The translations under genes were made by a program, and so were the position numbers. Shown here in pieces: positions 47,255-59,041 of a stretch of 64,000 bases of DNA (positions within the stretch are counted from its first letter, which is position 1; each line of letters opens with the position of its first letter). Source of the stretch: Nocardioides sambongensis (GTDB taxonomy: Bacteria > Actinomycetota > Actinomycetes > Propionibacteriales > Nocardioidaceae); the NCBI RefSeq assembly GCF_006494815.1, contig NZ_CP041091.1, positions 1,116,001 to 1,180,000 on the forward strand, written 5' to 3'. Below the pieces are notes generated by a model, which was given only the letters and a program-made list of their open reading frames with translations, had not been told where the DNA came from and ran no database searches.

Positions 47255-48685
47255 TCACCCGCCCTGCGTGGTGTCGACGCCCGGCGCCGTGTCGCGAGCC
47301 GGCTTCACCAAGGTGACCAACAGGGTGAGGCCGAGCAGCACCACGGCGATGATGCCGAGGATGCCGAAGTACTCCGCGTCGTCGGTGTCGCTCACCCCGG
47401 TGACCTGCGCACCGATCCAGATCGCGCCCGCGAACGCCGCCGGCGCCATGAAGCTGACCGCCCGTCCGGTGGTGGCGTAGAGCCCGAAGACCTGGCCCTC
47501 CTTGCCGGGCGGGATCAGTCGCCACAGGTAGGACCGCGACGCGGACTGGGCGGGCCCGACGAAGATGCACAGCAGCAGGCCGAAGGCCCAGAAGACGCCG
47601 GTCCCGCCGTCGTGCAGGAAGAAGATGACCACACCGGCGACCACCATCGACACCAGGGAGATCACGATCACCCGCTTCGCGCCCAGTGCGTCGTCGAGGA
47701 AGCCGAACCCGATGGTGGCCAGGCCGGCCACCACGTTGGCCGCGATGCCGAAGATGATCACGCCACCGTCGGTGAAGCCGAAGACGTTGGCCGCGATCAC
47801 CGCGCCGAAGGTGAAGACGCCGGCCAGACCGTCGCGGAAGACGGCAGAGGCGATCAGGAACCACACGGTGCTGCGGTCGGTACGCCACAGGTCGCCGATC
47901 GACGCGAACAGCAGCCGGTACGACGCCCCGACGCCCACCCGCGTCCGCTCACCCCGGGCGGGCCGGTCGCCGTCGCGCAGCGTGCGCAGGACCGGGATCG
48001 AGAAGACCAGGGTCCAGAGCGCACAGAGCAGCATGGTGACCCGGACGTCCATCGCGTCCTCGTCGGTGACGCCGAAGAGTCCGACGTCCGGCGAGATCAG
48101 GCCGAAGTAGACGATCAGCAGCAGCACGATGCCACCGAGGTAGCCGAGGCCCCACCCGAGACCGGACACCCGGCCGACGGTCGCCGGGGTGGAGACGTCG
48201 GTGAGCATCGCGTTGTAGTTCACCGAGGCGAACTCGAAGAACACGTTGCCGGCGGCCAGGAGCAGCAGCCCGAGCCAGAGGTAGGACTCCGAGGGCTGCA
48301 CGAAGAACATGCCCGCCGAGGCCAGGATGACGAGGAAGGTGTTCACCCCCAGCCAGAAGCCACGCCGGCCCGAGCGGTCCGCCCGCTGGCCGGTCAGCGG
48401 CGCGAACAGGGCGACCAGCACGCCGGCGCCGGCCAGTGCCCAGCCCAGCTTGGAGGAGGCGCCGTCGCCGAAGTCGTCGGAGGTGATGTAGACGCTGAAG
48501 ACGAACGTGGTGATCACCGCGTTGAACGCGGCCGACCCCCAGTCCCACAGACCCCACGCGTAGACCGGCCAGCCGAACCGCTCCCGCCGTGGTGGCGGGT
48601 CGCTCAACTCCGCGATCCCCGCCGGATCGTCCGGCGAATAGGCAGCCGCCCCACCGGTCCCGGTGGGCTGCTCGTCGTCGCTCAT
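47255..48685 (-). CDS. MFS transporter, UMF1/Atg22-like family
   Basis: A 476-residue membrane protein with about 12 hydrophobic segments. The start (WPVYAWGLWDWGSAAFNAVITTFVF) and the conserved FFEFASVNYNAMLTDVSTPA and RVSGLGWGLGYLGG are characteristic of the UMF1/Atg22-like branch of the major facilitator superfamily. Substrate unknown. The stop codon of the upstream GDPD gene overlaps this start (ATGA), so the two may be used together, for example in uptake and breakdown of phosphodiesters. Between its end and rbpA lie 157 bases with no further gene seen. Confidence 0.88.
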   Translation of the reverse strand: MSDDEQPTGTGGAAAYSPDDPAGIAELSDPPPRRERFGWPVYAWGLWDWGSAAFNAVITTFVFSVYITSDDFGDGASSKLGWALAGAGVLVALFAPLTGQRADRSGRRGFWLGVNTFLVILASAGMFFVQPSESYLWLGLLLLAAGNVFFEFASVNYNAMLTDVSTPATVGRVSGLGWGLGYLGGIVLLLIVYFGLISPDVGLFGVTDEDAMDVRVTMLLCALWTLVFSIPVLRTLRDGDRPARGERTRVGVGASYRLLFASIGDLWRTDRSTVWFLIASAVFRDGLAGVFTFGAVIAANVFGFTDGGVIIFGIAANVVAGLATIGFGFLDDALGAKRVIVISLVSMVVAGVVIFFLHDGGTGVFWAFGLLLCIFVGPAQSASRSYLWRLIPPGKEGQVFGLYATTGRAVSFMAPAAFAGAIWIGAQVTGVSDTDDAEYFGILGIIAVVLLGLTLLVTLVKPARDTAPGVDTTQGG

Positions 48686-49467
48686 CTGTCCCCTCCCCGT
48701 GGCGACCACCATTGGCCGCGCGTCGTGAGCACATCCTTGAGCAGATCGGTGCGGTCGGTGAAGAGGCCATCCACGCCGAGATCGAGAAGCTCGTGCATCT
48801 GTGCCGGATCGTCGACCGTCCACACGTGCACCTGCACCCCGTTCGCGTGGGCGCGGCGGATCAGGCCGGCCGTCACCACCCGCAGCGGGCCGCGGCGGGC
48901 CGGCAGCTGGAGGGCGGCGCAGCGACGGCTGGTGAGCCGCCTGGCGATGCCGGCGGTGGGGGAGAGGCGATACGCCAGGATCTCCCACGGGTGCGCCGCG
49001 GTCGGGACCGCGGCCGCGGTCCGTCGGCGGAACTCACGGATCCGTCGGATCGAGAACGACCCGACCAGCACCCGGTCGGCCAGGTCGTGGGCGGCGACGT
49101 ACCGGGCCAGTGCGTCGGCGGCCCGTTCGCTCTTGAGGTCGATGTTGAACCGGGCGTGCGGGAACGCCTCGACCAGCTCACCGAGCGTCGGGATCGGCTC
49201 GCGTCCGGCGATCCGCAGCCGGCGGATCTGTGCGAGCGTCAGGTCGCCCACGGCGCCGGTGCCGTCGGTGACCCGGTCCACCACGTCGTCGTGGAACGCC
49301 AGCAGCGCGCCGTCCCGGGTGACGTGGACGTCGGTCTCCAGGTAGTCGTAGCCGAGGTCCCAGGCGTGCTGGAACGCGGTCAGCGTGTTCTCCAGGCCGT
49401 CGATCTCGGGATGGGTGGCGCCGCCACGGTGGGCGAAGGCCAGCACCCGGCCCGCGGGCAGGTACAT
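48682..49467 (-). CDS. Glycerophosphodiester phosphodiesterase
   Basis: A 261-residue GDPD-fold hydrolase. LAFAHRGGATHPEIDGLENTL contains the HR and ENT catalytic pair, followed by YLETDVHVTRDGALLAFHDD (ExD and the second His) and FNIDLKS. No signal peptide is visible. The C terminus VQVHVWTVDDPAQMHELLDLGVDG is typical. It should release sn-glycerol 3-phosphate from glycerophosphodiesters in the cytosol. The ATG at 49467 is preferred; the upstream gene ends at 49485, so the two are nearly contiguous. Confidence 0.92.
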   Translation of the reverse strand: MYLPAGRVLAFAHRGGATHPEIDGLENTLTAFQHAWDLGYDYLETDVHVTRDGALLAFHDDVVDRVTDGTGAVGDLTLAQIRRLRIAGREPIPTLGELVEAFPHARFNIDLKSERAADALARYVAAHDLADRVLVGSFSIRRIREFRRRTAAAVPTAAHPWEILAYRLSPTAGIARRLTSRRCAALQLPARRGPLRVVTAGLIRRAHANGVQVHVWTVDDPAQMHELLDLGVDGLFTDRTDLLKDVLTTRGQWWSPRGGDR

Positions 49468-49484
49468 CCGGGGCGTCCGCGTGC

Positions 49485-51029
49485 TCAGATGTCGCGGAAC
49501 GTCTCGATGTCGGCGCCCAACGAGCTCAGCCGGGCCGCGAGGTCCTCGTAGCCGCGGTGGATCACGTAGGTGCCGCGCAGCACGGAGGTCCCCTTGCTGG
49601 CCAGCATCGCCAGCAGCACCACGACCGCCGGCCGCAGGGCGGGCGGGCACATCAGCTCCGCACCCGTCCACGAGGTCGGCCCCTCGATCATCACCCGGTG
49701 CGGGTCGAGCAGGGTGACCCGGCCGCCGAGCTTGTTGAGCTCGGTCAGGTAGATCGCCCGGTTGTCGTAGACCCAGTCGTGCAGGTGCGTCGACCCGTCG
49801 GCCACCGCCGCGATCACGGCGAAGAACGGCAGGTTGTCGATGTTGAGCCCGGGGAACGGCATCGGATGGATCTTGTCGCGCGGCGCCACCATGTCCGAGG
49901 GGAGCGTGCGGAGGTCGACGAGCCGGGTCCGTCCGTTCGCCGCGAGGTACTCCTCGCTCAGCTCGTAGCGGAAGCCCATCTCCTCGAGCACCGCGAGCTC
50001 GATCTCGAGGAACTCGATGGGTGCGCGCCGGACGGTGATCTCGGAGCGGGTGACGATGGCCGCCGCGATCAGCGACATCGCCTCGATCGGGTCCTCGCTC
50101 GGGGCGTAGTCGACGTCGACGTCGATCTCATCGACACCGGTCACCCGCAGCGTGGTGGTGCCGATGCCCTCGACGTTCACGCCGAGCGCCTGCAGGTAGA
50201 AGCAGAGGTCCTGGACCATGTAGTTCGACGACGCGTTGCGGATCGTGGTGACACCGGGATGCAGCGCCGCTGCCATCAGCGCGTTCTCGGTGACCGTGTC
50301 ACCGCGCTCGGTGAGCACGATCGCGCGCTCCGGCACGATCGCCCGGTTGACCTGGCCGTGGTACCACCCGTCGGTCGCCTTGACCTCGAGGCCGAACGGA
50401 CGCAGCGCGGCCATGTGGGGCTCCACGGTGCGGGTGCCGAGGTTGCAGCCACCCGCGTAGGGGAGCTCGAACGAGTCGGCGCGGTGCAGCAGCGGTCCGA
50501 GGAACATCAGCACCGAACGGGTACGCCGCGCCGCCTCCTCATCGATGTCGGTGAGGTCGAGCTCGCGGGGCGGAACGATCTCGAGGTCGTTGTCGTCGTT
50601 CATCCAACGGGTCTGCACTCCGAGGCTGGAGAGCACCTCTAGCAGGCGGTTGACCTCCTCGATGCGGGCGACCTTGCGCAGCGTCGTACGTCCCCGGTTG
50701 AGCAGCGAGGCGCAGAGCAGCGCCACGCCGGCGTTCTTCGAGGTCTTGACGTCGATCTCGCCGCGCAACGTGGTCGGACCCTTCACCCGCAGGTGCGTGG
50801 GACCGGCGCCGAGCGCGACGATCTCGGAGTCGAGCGCCGAGCCGATCCGGGCCAGCATCTCCAGGGAGAGGTTCTGGTGCCCCTTCTCGATCCGGTTCAC
50901 TGCGCTCTGACTGGTACTCAGCCGGTCGGCGAGCTGGGCCTGGGTGAGCCCGCGGTGCTTGCGTGCATCGCGGATCAGGTTGCCGATCCGGCCCTTGTAG
51001 TCCGGTGAACCCTCCGAGTACGCGTTCAT
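49485..51029 (-). CDS. HTH(XRE)-MurA fusion: UDP-N-acetylglucosamine 1-carboxyvinyltransferase with N-terminal DNA-binding domain
   Basis: A 514-residue two-domain protein. Residues about 15-72 are an XRE-type helix-turn-helix (GNLIRDARKHRGLTQAQLAD, STSQSAVNRIEKGHQNLSLE). Residues about 80-514 are an EPSP-synthase-fold enterolpyruvyl transferase with LRVKGPTTLRGEIDVKTSKNA at the start and the catalytic-loop GGCNLGTRTVEPHMAALRPFG, including the Cys that reacts with phosphoenolpyruvate. Plain MurA has about 420-450 residues and no such domain. It may be active in peptidoglycan synthesis, a regulator that senses the substrate, or both. The ATG at 51029 is preceded by a -10 hexamer at leaderless spacing. 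Confidence 0.9.
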   Translation of the reverse strand: MNAYSEGSPDYKGRIGNLIRDARKHRGLTQAQLADRLSTSQSAVNRIEKGHQNLSLEMLARIGSALDSEIVALGAGPTHLRVKGPTTLRGEIDVKTSKNAGVALLCASLLNRGRTTLRKVARIEEVNRLLEVLSSLGVQTRWMNDDNDLEIVPPRELDLTDIDEEAARRTRSVLMFLGPLLHRADSFELPYAGGCNLGTRTVEPHMAALRPFGLEVKATDGWYHGQVNRAIVPERAIVLTERGDTVTENALMAAALHPGVTTIRNASSNYMVQDLCFYLQALGVNVEGIGTTTLRVTGVDEIDVDVDYAPSEDPIEAMSLIAAAIVTRSEITVRRAPIEFLEIELAVLEEMGFRYELSEEYLAANGRTRLVDLRTLPSDMVAPRDKIHPMPFPGLNIDNLPFFAVIAAVADGSTHLHDWVYDNRAIYLTELNKLGGRVTLLDPHRVMIEGPTSWTGAELMCPPALRPAVVVLLAMLASKGTSVLRGTYVIHRGYEDLAARLSSLGADIETFRDI

Positions 51030-51035
51030 GCGACG

Positions 51036-51041
51036 ACGGTA
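51036..51041 (-). promoter_or_regulatory. -10 hexamer TACCGT for the HTH-MurA gene (leaderless)
   Basis: On the minus strand TACCGT ends 6 bases before the ATG at 51029. Confidence 0.45.
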
Positions 51042-51042
51042 A

Positions 51043-51054
51043 CTCACATATGAG
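51043..51054. promoter_or_regulatory. Imperfect palindrome in the HTH-MurA promoter
   Basis: CTCACATATGAG (10 of 12 positions symmetric) is one base upstream of the -10 hexamer. It is AT-rich against a 70% GC background, as expected for an operator; self-binding by the fused XRE domain is a testable idea. Confidence 0.4.
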
Positions 51055-51142
51055 ATACCGCAACATCGCGAGGGTCCGGCGTGTCGCAAGGTCGGGGACG
51101 ACCCGGGCGCGGGGACCACCCCCAGCCTGCCAGGATGTGCCC

Positions 51143-52159
51143 ATGCGCGCCACCACCATCCATGCAGCCGGCGACATCCGCGTCACCGACGTCCCGGACC
51201 CGGTCCTCAAACGGTCCACCGACGCGATCGTCCGGGTCACCGCCGGGTGCATCTGCGGATCCGACCTGTGGCCCTACCGCGGAGAGAATCCGATCAAGGC
51301 GGGCGCGACGATCGGTCACGAGTGCATCGGGGTGGTCGAGGAGGTCGGCACCGACGTCGCCACGGTCCGCCCGGGGGACTTCGTGGTCGTACCGTTCTGC
51401 CACTGCGACAACACCTGCGCCCACTGCCGTGCCGGGATGCAGTCGGCCTGCGACCACCTCGGGATGACCACCAGCGGCCAGGCGGAGCTCGCCAGGGTCA
51501 ACCAGGCCGACGGGAGCCTGGTCGTGCTGCCGGAGGCGCCGTCGCCGGACCTGGTCGCCTCCGTGCTGACGCTCTCCGACGTGATGCCGACCGGCTGGCA
51601 CGCGGCGGTCTCCTCGGGTCTGCGGGCCGGCGGCACCGCCGTCGTGGTCGGTGACGGCGCGGTGGGGCTCTGCGGCGTCCTGGCCGCTGTGACCATGGGC
51701 GCCGAGAAGGTGATCGCGATGTCGCGGCACGCCTCCCGCCAAGAGGTCGCCACGGCCTTCGGCGCCACCCACATCGTCGCCGAGCGTGGTGCGGACGGCG
51801 TCGCCGCGGTCCGCGAGATCACCGAGGGCGTCGGCGCCGACGCCGTGCTGGAGTGCGTCGGCACCCATGCTGCGATGGAGACCGCGATCGAGGTCGCCCG
51901 TCCCGGCGGCGGCGTGGGATTCGTCGGGGTGCCCCACGGCGTGGAGGTGCCCATCGGGACGCTGTTCTCCCGCAACGTAGGACTCCGCGGCGGGATGGCT
52001 CCGGTCCGCCGCTACCTGCCCGAGCTGCTCGAGCTGGTGCTGCAGCGCAGGATCGACCCCGGCAAGGTCTTCGACCTGACCCTCCCGCTCGACCAGGCGG
52101 CCGAGGGCTACCGCGCGATGGACGAGCGGCGCGCGATCAAGGTGTTGCTGCAGCCCTGA
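51143..52159 (+). CDS. Zinc-dependent alcohol dehydrogenase family protein
   Basis: A 338-residue MDR-superfamily oxidoreductase. Catalytic zinc ligands are in AGCICGSDLWPYRG (Cys) and ATIGHECIGVVEEVG (His-Glu); the structural-zinc cysteines are in FCHCDNTCAHCRAGMQSAC; the NAD-binding loop is AVVVGDGAVGLCGVLAAVT. Substrate is unknown. It is divergent from the HTH-MurA gene (113 bases between starts), and a CAGGAT hexamer 6 bases before the ATG may be its -10. Its end overlaps the convergent META gene by 23 bases. Confidence 0.92.
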   Translation: MRATTIHAAGDIRVTDVPDPVLKRSTDAIVRVTAGCICGSDLWPYRGENPIKAGATIGHECIGVVEEVGTDVATVRPGDFVVVPFCHCDNTCAHCRAGMQSACDHLGMTTSGQAELARVNQADGSLVVLPEAPSPDLVASVLTLSDVMPTGWHAAVSSGLRAGGTAVVVGDGAVGLCGVLAAVTMGAEKVIAMSRHASRQEVATAFGATHIVAERGADGVAAVREITEGVGADAVLECVGTHAAMETAIEVARPGGGVGFVGVPHGVEVPIGTLFSRNVGLRGGMAPVRRYLPELLELVLQRRIDPGKVFDLTLPLDQAAEGYRAMDERRAIKVLLQP

Positions 52160-52990
52160 GCTGGAGCCCGAGCGTCCCGTCCGGGGTGGTGAGGGTCAGG
52201 GTGCCGTCGGAGACCGCGAAGACGGGGGAGGAGTCGATCACCTCGGTGATCTGCTGCTCGGTCGCCGCATCCGCCGGACGGCAGCCCTTGAGGGTCATCT
52301 GGACCGGACCGGTCTCCCAGGTGTCACCGACGACGCTCAGGCTCGCGGACCCGGTGTTGCAGCCGGTGTCGATCAGCACCTGACCGTCCTCGACCACCAG
52401 GGTGGCGGCATAGTCGCTGCTCCCGCTGCCCGACGCCACCCCGCCCCGCTCGGCGGTCAGTGACTCCAGCTGCCAGGTGCCGAGCATCTCCGCGGCGGCT
52501 CGGTCGGCCGTCTGGTCGGCCTGGACCTCGGGCAGCTCGAGGCGGTCGTCACCGGAGGTCAGCACCAGGACGTCCTCGTCCAGCTCGATCGCGGGCTCGG
52601 AGGCGAGGAACCCGCCGAGCCACTCCTCGAGCGCCATCAGGCCCTGTCCGCAGGCCATCTTCGTGCTGCTCAGCTGCGCGACGCGCAGCGCGCCGTCGAT
52701 GATCTCGGCGGTGCCGCCGATCGCGTTGCACCCGCCGTCGACGGAGATCCGGTCACCCTCGACGGCGACCTGCACCGACGGCCGGTCCGTGCTGTCGAGC
52801 CGGGCGGACTCCACCGCCCCGTCGGCACCGTCCGCGGCGAACGTGCGGCCGTCCAGGTCGGACAGCTCGAGGTCGGCAGCTCCGGCCCCGTGGGGTCCTC
52901 AGCGCTCTCCGCACTCCCACAGGCGGCGAGTGGCAGCAGCGCGACCGTTGCGGCCAACGCGCCGAGGGAACGGGTGATGGTCTTGTTCAT
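52137..52990 (-). pseudogene. META-domain lipoprotein, interrupted by a -1 frameshift
   Basis: From ATG 52990 the first frame encodes a lipoprotein signal peptide (ATVALLPLAACGS) and then goes off register near 52881-52896. The other frame carries on with DLDGRTFAADGADGAVESAR and two META/HslJ-like repeats: QVAVEGDRISVDGGCNAIGG and LVVEDGQVLIDTGCNTGSAS, each with the conserved GGCN/TGCN turn. One additional base in the C4 or G4 run there would join them into about 284 codons. META proteins are exported and of uncertain role (E. coli HslJ affects novobiocin resistance). Confidence 0.82.
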
Positions 52991-53099
52991 GGCGACACCT
53001 CCGCGGATCGGACGGAGCGGGCGCGTTCCGGGTTCCGGATCCGGACGAGGGGATTTCCCGCCCGCACTCCGCGAGCATCGTGGCGCACCCGGCCGGACC

Positions 53100-53240
53100 T
53101 CAGTGCGCCGGGCTGTGCTCCTGCCGCGCACGGGCCCGCTGGTCCGACCGTCCGGCCAGGTAGACCAGGGCGAAGAGGCCGCCGAACGCAGCCACCGCGG
53201 CGAGCACCAGCAGGACCATGACGAGCAACGTGATCTCCAT
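53100..53240 (-). CDS. 46-residue one-TM hypothetical protein
   Basis: Encodes one hydrophobic helix (MEITLLVMVLLVLAAVAAFGG and on) followed by a short basic/polar tail (GRSDQRARARQEHSPAH). A CAGAGT hexamer 8 bases before the ATG at 53240 could be a -10 for a leaderless message. A longer start at 53258 adds six residues. Small membrane proteins of this size are common in actinobacteria; no family recognised. Confidence 0.5.
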   Translation of the reverse strand: MEITLLVMVLLVLAAVAAFGGLFALVYLAGRSDQRARARQEHSPAH

Positions 53241-53312
53241 GGGCGCAGACTCTGACATGATCTGCGTCACATTGCACCCATCTGTCCGCGCCGTCGTGTC
53301 GCGGGTGGCGTC

Positions 53313-53374
53313 GCGTGCGGGTAGGGCGTGCGGGTAGGGCGGGTGGTCTGGGCGGCGTGATCTGGGCGGCGTCA
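53313..53374 (+). repeat. Two adjacent short tandem duplications
   Basis: GCGTGCGGGTAGG is repeated at 53313-53325 and 53326-53338; TCTGGGCGGCGTGA at 53347-53360 is followed by a copy with one change at 53361-53374. Both lie in the spacer between the small membrane protein and uvrA2. Confidence 0.8.
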
Positions 53375-53474
53375 CACCGGGCCGCCGCCGTACGTCATCG
53401 AGATGAGCGCCGCGACCCGACCATCGCGTCGGCGGTGCTCGCTAGCCTGAACCCCCTCACCGGACGGAGAACCG

Positions 53475-55828
<2,354 letters not shown>

Positions 55829-55844
<16 letters not shown>

Positions 55845-56623
55845 CGAGCAGCCGTGGTCGGCGAGGTGCGCTGTGCCGCGTAGTGGCGGTAGAGGAAGTA
55901 GGCGGCCACAGCGTTGAGCAGGTGCCAGACAGCGTGACCCTGCAGCAGTGAGTCGGGGTCGCACATGCCGTGCTGGTCGGCCAGCCAGATCCCGAACGCC
56001 ACCACCATCGTCACGGCCGCCGCGCCGGCCCACCGCGCACCCTGCCGGTCGCGGCGGGCCAGGACGACCTCACCGGCGATCGCCACCACCAGGAGCACGC
56101 CGAACGCCAGGTTGCCGGCGAACCGGACGACGGGGACCTCACCGGCCACGGCGCCGACCAGTTCGCAGGCGAGCACCAGGACCGCTGCCAGGGGCAGCAG
56201 CAGTCGCGGACGTCGCGCCAGACGAACCAGGGCCCAGGCGGCGGCGAAGGAGGCGATCAGATACATGCTGAGCAGGTCCAGGTGCCCACCGGCGACCGAC
56301 TGGGTCGCATGCATCGCGGCACTTCCGGGCCCGAGCAGGGTCACGATCACCGCGTAGGACGTGGCCGCCCCCACGCCCAGCACCCAGCCCCGGACCGGTG
56401 TGCGGTGGGACACCGCGACACCGATCGCGACCCCGGCGATCACGAAACCCAGGTTGGAGAACGTGTTCGCCGGCTGCTTGACCGCCCCGGGCCGGGCCGC
56501 CTCGCAGAAGGTGGCACCGCGCCCGGCATCCGGGCCGAGCCAGCCGGCCGCCACGGCCGCGGCGAGCAGCAGGCACGACCCGAGTGCGACGGCGATCGTC
56601 ACCACCTGCGGCGTCCTGGTCAT
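55829..56623 (-). CDS. Membrane hydrolase of the ceramidase/CREST superfamily
   Basis: A 264-residue protein with about seven hydrophobic segments. Metal-site motifs of the CREST superfamily (alkaline ceramidase, PAQR) are present: FCEAARPGAVKQPANTFSNLGF, the S-x3-H-type GPGSAAMHATQSVAGGHLDL, and near the end GHAVWHLLNAVAAYFLYRHY. It presumably hydrolyses an amide in a lipid. No N-terminal signal beyond the first helix. It is convergent with, and overlaps by 16 bases, the UvrA2 gene. Confidence 0.82.
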
Positions 56624-56690
56624 CAGGGCAGCGTCCTCATCTGGGCAGTGTCGCGCACGGGCGCGGACGGGAACGGACGGGAACGGGTCC

Positions 56691-58865
56691 TCAGCGGCCG
56701 AGCACCACCAGCTCGCCGGTGGCGCGGGTCATCGCGACGTAGCGGTCGACCGCACCCTCGATGCCCTCACCGAACCGGTGCGGGTCGACCAGGACCACCA
56801 GGTCGAACTCGAGGCCCTTCACGTGTGCGGGGGAGAGCGACCGGATCCGCGGGGTGTCGGCGCGGCCGGGAACGCCGATCACGCAAGCGGTGCCGTCGTG
56901 CTGCTGCGTCCGCCAGCTCTCGAGCACCGCGTCGAGGTCCTCGGTCGCCCCGAACCGGACCGGCACCCCGTCCCGAACCGAGGTCGGCACGTTGGCGTCC
57001 GGCAGAGCCGCTCGGATCACCGGCTCGGCGACGTCCATCACCTGCCGCGGGGTGCGGTAGTTGACCGTCAGCGACGCCAGCTCGACCCGGTCCAGGCCGG
57101 CCGCGGCCAGCCGCTCCTGCCAGCTGCGCTCGAAACCGTGACGGGCCTGTGCGCGGTCGCCGACCACGGTGAAGCTCCGGCTCGGGCACCGCTGCAGCAG
57201 CATCTGCCACTCCGCGTCGGTGAGCTCCTGGGCCTCGTCGACCACCACGTGCGCGAACGGGCCCGCGAGCAGATCCGGATCGGTCCGCTCGTCGGCCGCG
57301 TGGTCGACCAGGGCGCCTTGCAGGTCCGCACCCCGCAGCATCGACATCAGCGCCATCTCCGAGTCGTCGGTCGCGATCAGGTGGTCCACGACCCGGTCCA
57401 TCTCCTCACGCTCGGCTCGTCGGCGGGACTCGTCCCGCCGACGGCGGCGGACCTGATCGGGATCGCCGAGACGGAGGCGTGCCGCATCGAGCACCGGTAG
57501 GTCCGCACGGGTCCAGGCGTGCGGGTCGGGTCGCTGCAGTCGTCGTACCTCGTCGGGGGAGAGGGTGGGGGCGCAGCGGCGCAGGTAGGCGGGCACCGAG
57601 TAGAGATCGCCGACCAGATCGGTGGGCTCCAACAGCGGCCACGCCCCGCCGATCGCGTCCCGGAGGCCCTCGTCCTGCTCCAGCGCGCGCCGGACCAGGG
57701 CGGGGGAGACCTCCGGCCGCTCGACGGTCCCAGGGCCGGTGCCGAGCGCCGCGGCGTGCTTGTCGACCAGGATCTCCATCAGCGCCTCCCACACCTGCTG
57801 GCGGGCGGGGTTGTGCGCAGCATCCGGATCGGGTGCGTTGAACGCCTCCGCCCAGTCCTCGGCGCTGAGCCACAGCTCCGCCCAGGGCGTCTCCACCAGC
57901 ATCCCGGTCCGCGGCGGCTCCTCGTAGAGGGCCACCGCCGGCTCGACCGCCTGCGCCAGCGTCGCCGAGGCCTTCAACCGGGCGACCTCGGCATCGATCT
58001 CCTCGGGTACGTCGGCTCCCTGCGGCACCAGGTCGCGCAGCGTGCAGGTCGCCACGCCCTCCTCGCCGAGGCTGGGCAGGACGTCGGCGACATAGGCCAG
58101 GTACGGCGCGTGCGGGCCGACGAACAGCACGCCGCCGCGGCCGGTCCCGAGGCGGGGGTCGTTGTAGAGCAGGTAGGCGGCCCGGTGGAGGGCCACCACG
58201 GTCTTGCCGGTGCCCGGCCCGCCGTCGACCACCAGCGTGCCGCGCGACGACGCGCGGATGATGGCGTCCTGGTCGGACTGGATGGTCCCCAGCACGTCGC
58301 GCATCCGGCTCGACCGGGACGCCGCGAGGCTGGCGATGAAGGCGGACTGGTCGTCGAGTGCCACCCCGGCGGCGAGGGCGGCGTCGGTGAAGGCCTCGTC
58401 CCAGTAGTCGGTGATCCTGCCCTTGGACCACCGGAACCGGCGACGGCTGGCCAGGCCCATCGGGTTGGCATGGGTGGCGCCGAAGAAGGGCTCCGCAGCG
58501 GGTGAGCGCCAGTCGACGAGCAGCCGGCGACCGTCCGGTGCCGCGAGCCCGAGGCGACCGATGTAGACCGGGGCGGCGTCCTCGTCGACCACCATCCGGC
58601 CCAGGCAGAGGTCACGCCCGTAGCGGCGCAGCATCCGCAGCCGCCCGGTCAGCCGGTGGATCTCCTGGTCGCGCTGGAGGGCCTGCTCCCCGCTCGTACC
58701 GGGGGAGCGCCGCAGGTCGTCGAGCTCGGCGAGGACGGCCTCGGTGGTGCTGGACAGCGTGGCTCCGATCTCGGCGAGGTGCCGGTCGTCCTCGTCGATC
58801 AGAGCGGAGGCGGACTTGGCGGAGAGGTGGTCGGGCAGGGCGAAGGCGCTGGCGGCGGTGGTCAC
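56691..58865 (-). CDS. helR: HelD/HelR-type helicase-like RNA polymerase recycling factor
   Basis: A 724-residue superfamily-1 motor that binds RNA polymerase and, for HelR, displaces rifamycins. The N-terminal arm (about 20-85) is a helical coiled coil; then GRLGLAAPDGRRLLVDWRSP and the UvrD-like core with Walker A VDGGPGTGKTVVALHRAAYLL, Walker B HVVVDEAQELTDAEWQMLL, and C-terminal VKGLEFDLVVLVDPHRFGEG plus DRYVAMTRATGELVVL. The GTG at 58865 gives the usual length. A rifamycin-associated element lies about 92 bases upstream, which separates HelR from housekeeping HelD and suggests rifamycin induction. Confidence 0.93.
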   Translation of the reverse strand: MTTAASAFALPDHLSAKSASALIDEDDRHLAEIGATLSSTTEAVLAELDDLRRSPGTSGEQALQRDQEIHRLTGRLRMLRRYGRDLCLGRMVVDEDAAPVYIGRLGLAAPDGRRLLVDWRSPAAEPFFGATHANPMGLASRRRFRWSKGRITDYWDEAFTDAALAAGVALDDQSAFIASLAASRSSRMRDVLGTIQSDQDAIIRASSRGTLVVDGGPGTGKTVVALHRAAYLLYNDPRLGTGRGGVLFVGPHAPYLAYVADVLPSLGEEGVATCTLRDLVPQGADVPEEIDAEVARLKASATLAQAVEPAVALYEEPPRTGMLVETPWAELWLSAEDWAEAFNAPDPDAAHNPARQQVWEALMEILVDKHAAALGTGPGTVERPEVSPALVRRALEQDEGLRDAIGGAWPLLEPTDLVGDLYSVPAYLRRCAPTLSPDEVRRLQRPDPHAWTRADLPVLDAARLRLGDPDQVRRRRRDESRRRAEREEMDRVVDHLIATDDSEMALMSMLRGADLQGALVDHAADERTDPDLLAGPFAHVVVDEAQELTDAEWQMLLQRCPSRSFTVVGDRAQARHGFERSWQERLAAAGLDRVELASLTVNYRTPRQVMDVAEPVIRAALPDANVPTSVRDGVPVRFGATEDLDAVLESWRTQQHDGTACVIGVPGRADTPRIRSLSPAHVKGLEFDLVVLVDPHRFGEGIEGAVDRYVAMTRATGELVVLGR

Positions 58866-58957
58866 GAGAGGCTCCGTGGCGACGAGGGGCGGACGGCGGT
58901 GGGCGACATCGGTGAGGGTCGGCGATACGGGTCGGAGCCGGGATTCTGCCTCCCTCC

Positions 58958-58977
58958 GGGGCCTTGCCGCAAGCCCC
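58958..58977 (-). promoter_or_regulatory. Rifamycin-associated element (RAE) upstream of helR
   Basis: The minus strand reads GGGGCTTGCGGCAAGGCCCC, which as far as I recall is the RAE consensus inverted repeat found ahead of rifamycin-inactivating and helR genes. It lies in the 176-base divergent spacer, 92 bases from helR and 64 from the VOC gene. Confidence 0.85.
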
Positions 58978-59041
58978 CGGACGGCTATAAGTTGGTAGTG
59001 GCGGGAGGTCGGAACCCGCCGTGACGGACGGGACGAGGTCG

